Positions 62,101 to 64,000 of a DNA stretch of 64,000 nt are shown here, one piece after another. Each line of letters begins with the position of its first letter. The stretch's first letter is position 1. The position numbers and the translations under genes were made by a program. Source of the DNA: Knoxdaviesia capensis (lineage: Eukaryota > Ascomycota > Sordariomycetes > Microascales > Gondwanamycetaceae); assembly GCA_001510575.1 (NCBI GenBank), contig LNGK01000008.1, positions 4,019,541 through 4,083,540 on the forward strand. Direction: 5' to 3'. Below the pieces are notes generated by a model that was given only the letters and a program-made list of their open reading frames with translations, made no database searches and was not told the origin of the DNA.

Positions 62101-64000
62101 TTTAACGCTGGTCCCGTATGAGCACCCGCAAGCCTGCTGTTGGAAGATGTGACTGTCTTTCCTTCGGTAGCATCAGAACGTGGAAATAAAGCCAAGCGAG
62201 GGCCTTGTGCTGTGCAAGCGAGGGAGGGTGTGATATGTGAAAGCCACTGCATATTTGCTCCACGTTATCACGCCGGCCCAGGAACCGTTATCACAACGAG
62301 AGACCGAGAAAGACTGCTTTGCATCACAGTAGCACTGGCCGAACCCGCGAAATGAATATCGGTACACGCCCCCACATGGGATGACGATAGATGATATAAA
62401 AATCCTTTTTTTCACGGAGAGTATTGTAGACATATCTCTAGTTCTACTGCACGAGGACAGGCCTACTGGAAGTGAAGGACGGCTGCATCTTACCACTCTG
62501 ACGTGCCATACTCGGAGAGGCAAGGACTCTTATCCCCGACGTCGAACCCGGAAAGCCACGGCTAAGGGTTCCTGAGGTCTGACAGCTAGCCGGCTGCGAA
62601 ATGCGTATATAAAAACATGGGAGCCCGGGACCCGAGCTGGCGGGCAGAGCGAGAGAACTGCCACCATACTAGTCATTTAACGTCCATCCTGTCGCACTAA
62701 ATTAGCAAGCGAGATGCAGAAGAAAGTGAGACCACATTAGTTGGTGTGGCTGACATCTGTGGTAACTGCTGACCCCAAGCCCGCCGCAGATCTCTTGGGT
62801 TCCGTGTTCGGCCAGACAAAATCCACTCCTCCATGCAGTCAGACGGCGGACGTGGGCCTCCATCCCCTCCATTCCACCGTGTCTATCTCACTTATTACCT
62901 GCATCTGACTCTCACGTACGGTACTTTGCTATGTATGGAGTATTCATATACAGTGTGTTGTACACCAATCGCCGTGATTTTCATTCTTTCTGGGGCAGCG
63001 AGAGGGGGAGACAAGCAGCAGAAGGCCCTAAAAGCTGACTTCAGTCATTGGACATTTGACATTTCGCGTACCGGGCCGTGTCTGTGTGTCACTGGCCACC
63101 ACACACACACACACTGACACGCAACACTTGTTCCTCTTCATCTAGGTATCTCTCTCTCGTTCCCTCTTATGGAATAGACCACCCAGGAAGGATCATCCAC
63201 TAGAACACACAAGGGAACCCAACCGATAGAGCCGTGATCATGTCAGCAGAACCATTCTTCTAAGCTCTGATCTGTTTTGTCCCTCAATCACCGGCAAGCT
63301 GTTCCCAATGGAGAGGATGATTATCTATTTTTATCCGCTCCTCTTCGCTTGAGTGGTTTCTTGTTGTATTTTATTGTGCTCCCCTGGAAGCAAGACTCCC
63401 ATCCATGGAAATGCCTCTCCATCGGGACTCTCGACCTACCGTACTATTTATTGTCACAATCGTTAGATACCCAATGTTAAGGTCTTGGCTCACGAACCTT
63501 GCTAGCTGTGACGAACAACGAACGAGCAAGAAGAAAAAAAATCCGGGCGCTTAGAAGCGTGGCTAGTGTCCCGCTCTTTTTCTTCCCATCCTACTCGTGC
63601 TCAGTGCGTTCGTTCGCCGGCCGGGGCACCACGGTCTGGGCCGGAGGTTCTTGGGAGGGCGGAGACAATTTCATAAAAGAGGGGGAATGAATTGATTTTT
63701 GTTCTGAGGTCTGACCATTCATTGAGCTTTCGTTTTCCCTCCTTTCTTCTCCGGGTTGGGTGAGCTTCGGCTAGCGAGGGTTTTTAAATTCTTCGAAAAT
63801 GAACGAGAGATCGCGTCTTTGCCTCTATGAGCAATCAAGCAACGAGATCTCAGCCCATCTCGCTTGTGGTCCCCGATATCTCAATGTTCGTGTCCATTCC
63901 CCCGCATCCACGCATCCCAATTCGGCTTGTCACAGCGAATAAAAGCAAAAGCAGCGAGAAGAGAGGCCTGCCCATACGCCAAGTTCACACACACACACAC
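59180..64000. other. Intergenic block to window end, no recognisable gene
   Basis: Open frames are short and overlap on both strands. The frames at 59528-60094 (minus) and 61722-62039 (plus) are unrecognised. There are CA microsatellites near 63099-63114 and at the window edge (63985-64000), where the repeat may continue outside. C/T-rich sequence near 63,700 may be the promoter of a gene beyond the window; this is a guess. Confidence 0.5.

Overview
This 64 kb window looks like nuclear DNA of a filamentous ascomycete (Pezizomycotina). The genes have short introns with GTRNGT-type donors and CTAAC/CTGAC-like branch points, and the coding sequence is rich in C/G at third positions. The gene families are typical fungal ones: a Con7 zinc-finger regulator, a TORC2 Rictor/Avo3 subunit with a coiled-coil front end, and a CCS1 copper chaperone. 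A Eurotiomycete-like fungus is my best guess, but the sequence alone does not fix the species.

The window has two unequal halves. Bases 1 to about 31,500 hold no gene I recognise. They are filled with pyrimidine-rich tracts, microsatellites, a 25-bp minisatellite, poly-G runs, one 25-N assembly gap, and repeated small palindromes built on TACTGTAC/GTACAGTA. One weak candidate gene for a secreted cysteine-containing protein lies at 7,871-8,578 (minus). The second half carries eight genes: con7 (31,532-33,550, +), aar2 (39,477-40,751, +), rps16/uS9 (41,917-43,086, -), snf8/vps22 (43,578-44,345, +), a Rictor/Avo3 gene (45,120-49,790, -), urate oxidase (54,463-55,661, +), mrpl23/uL13m (56,760-57,422, -) and ccs1 (57,946-59,179, +). 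The final 4.8 kb is again without a recognisable gene.

The genes are mostly unrelated housekeeping functions: splicing (Aar2), cytosolic and mitochondrial translation (uS9, uL13m), endosomal sorting (Snf8), TORC2 signalling (Rictor), purine catabolism (urate oxidase) and copper loading of SOD1 (Ccs1). Two divergent pairs share promoter regions of about 0.5 kb: rps16/snf8, with oppositely oriented CCAAT boxes, and mrpl23/ccs1. The aar2 promoter carries five telomere-like TAGGG motifs.

The points most worth a second look are: a 7-nt micro-exon in rps16; a urate oxidase with a 71-residue Ser/Ala-rich N-terminal extension that ends in -SRA rather than a standard peroxisomal signal; a con7 3' end whose apparent stop codon lies at the start of a 54-nt in-frame candidate intron; and the ~31 kb gene-poor block directly upstream of con7.
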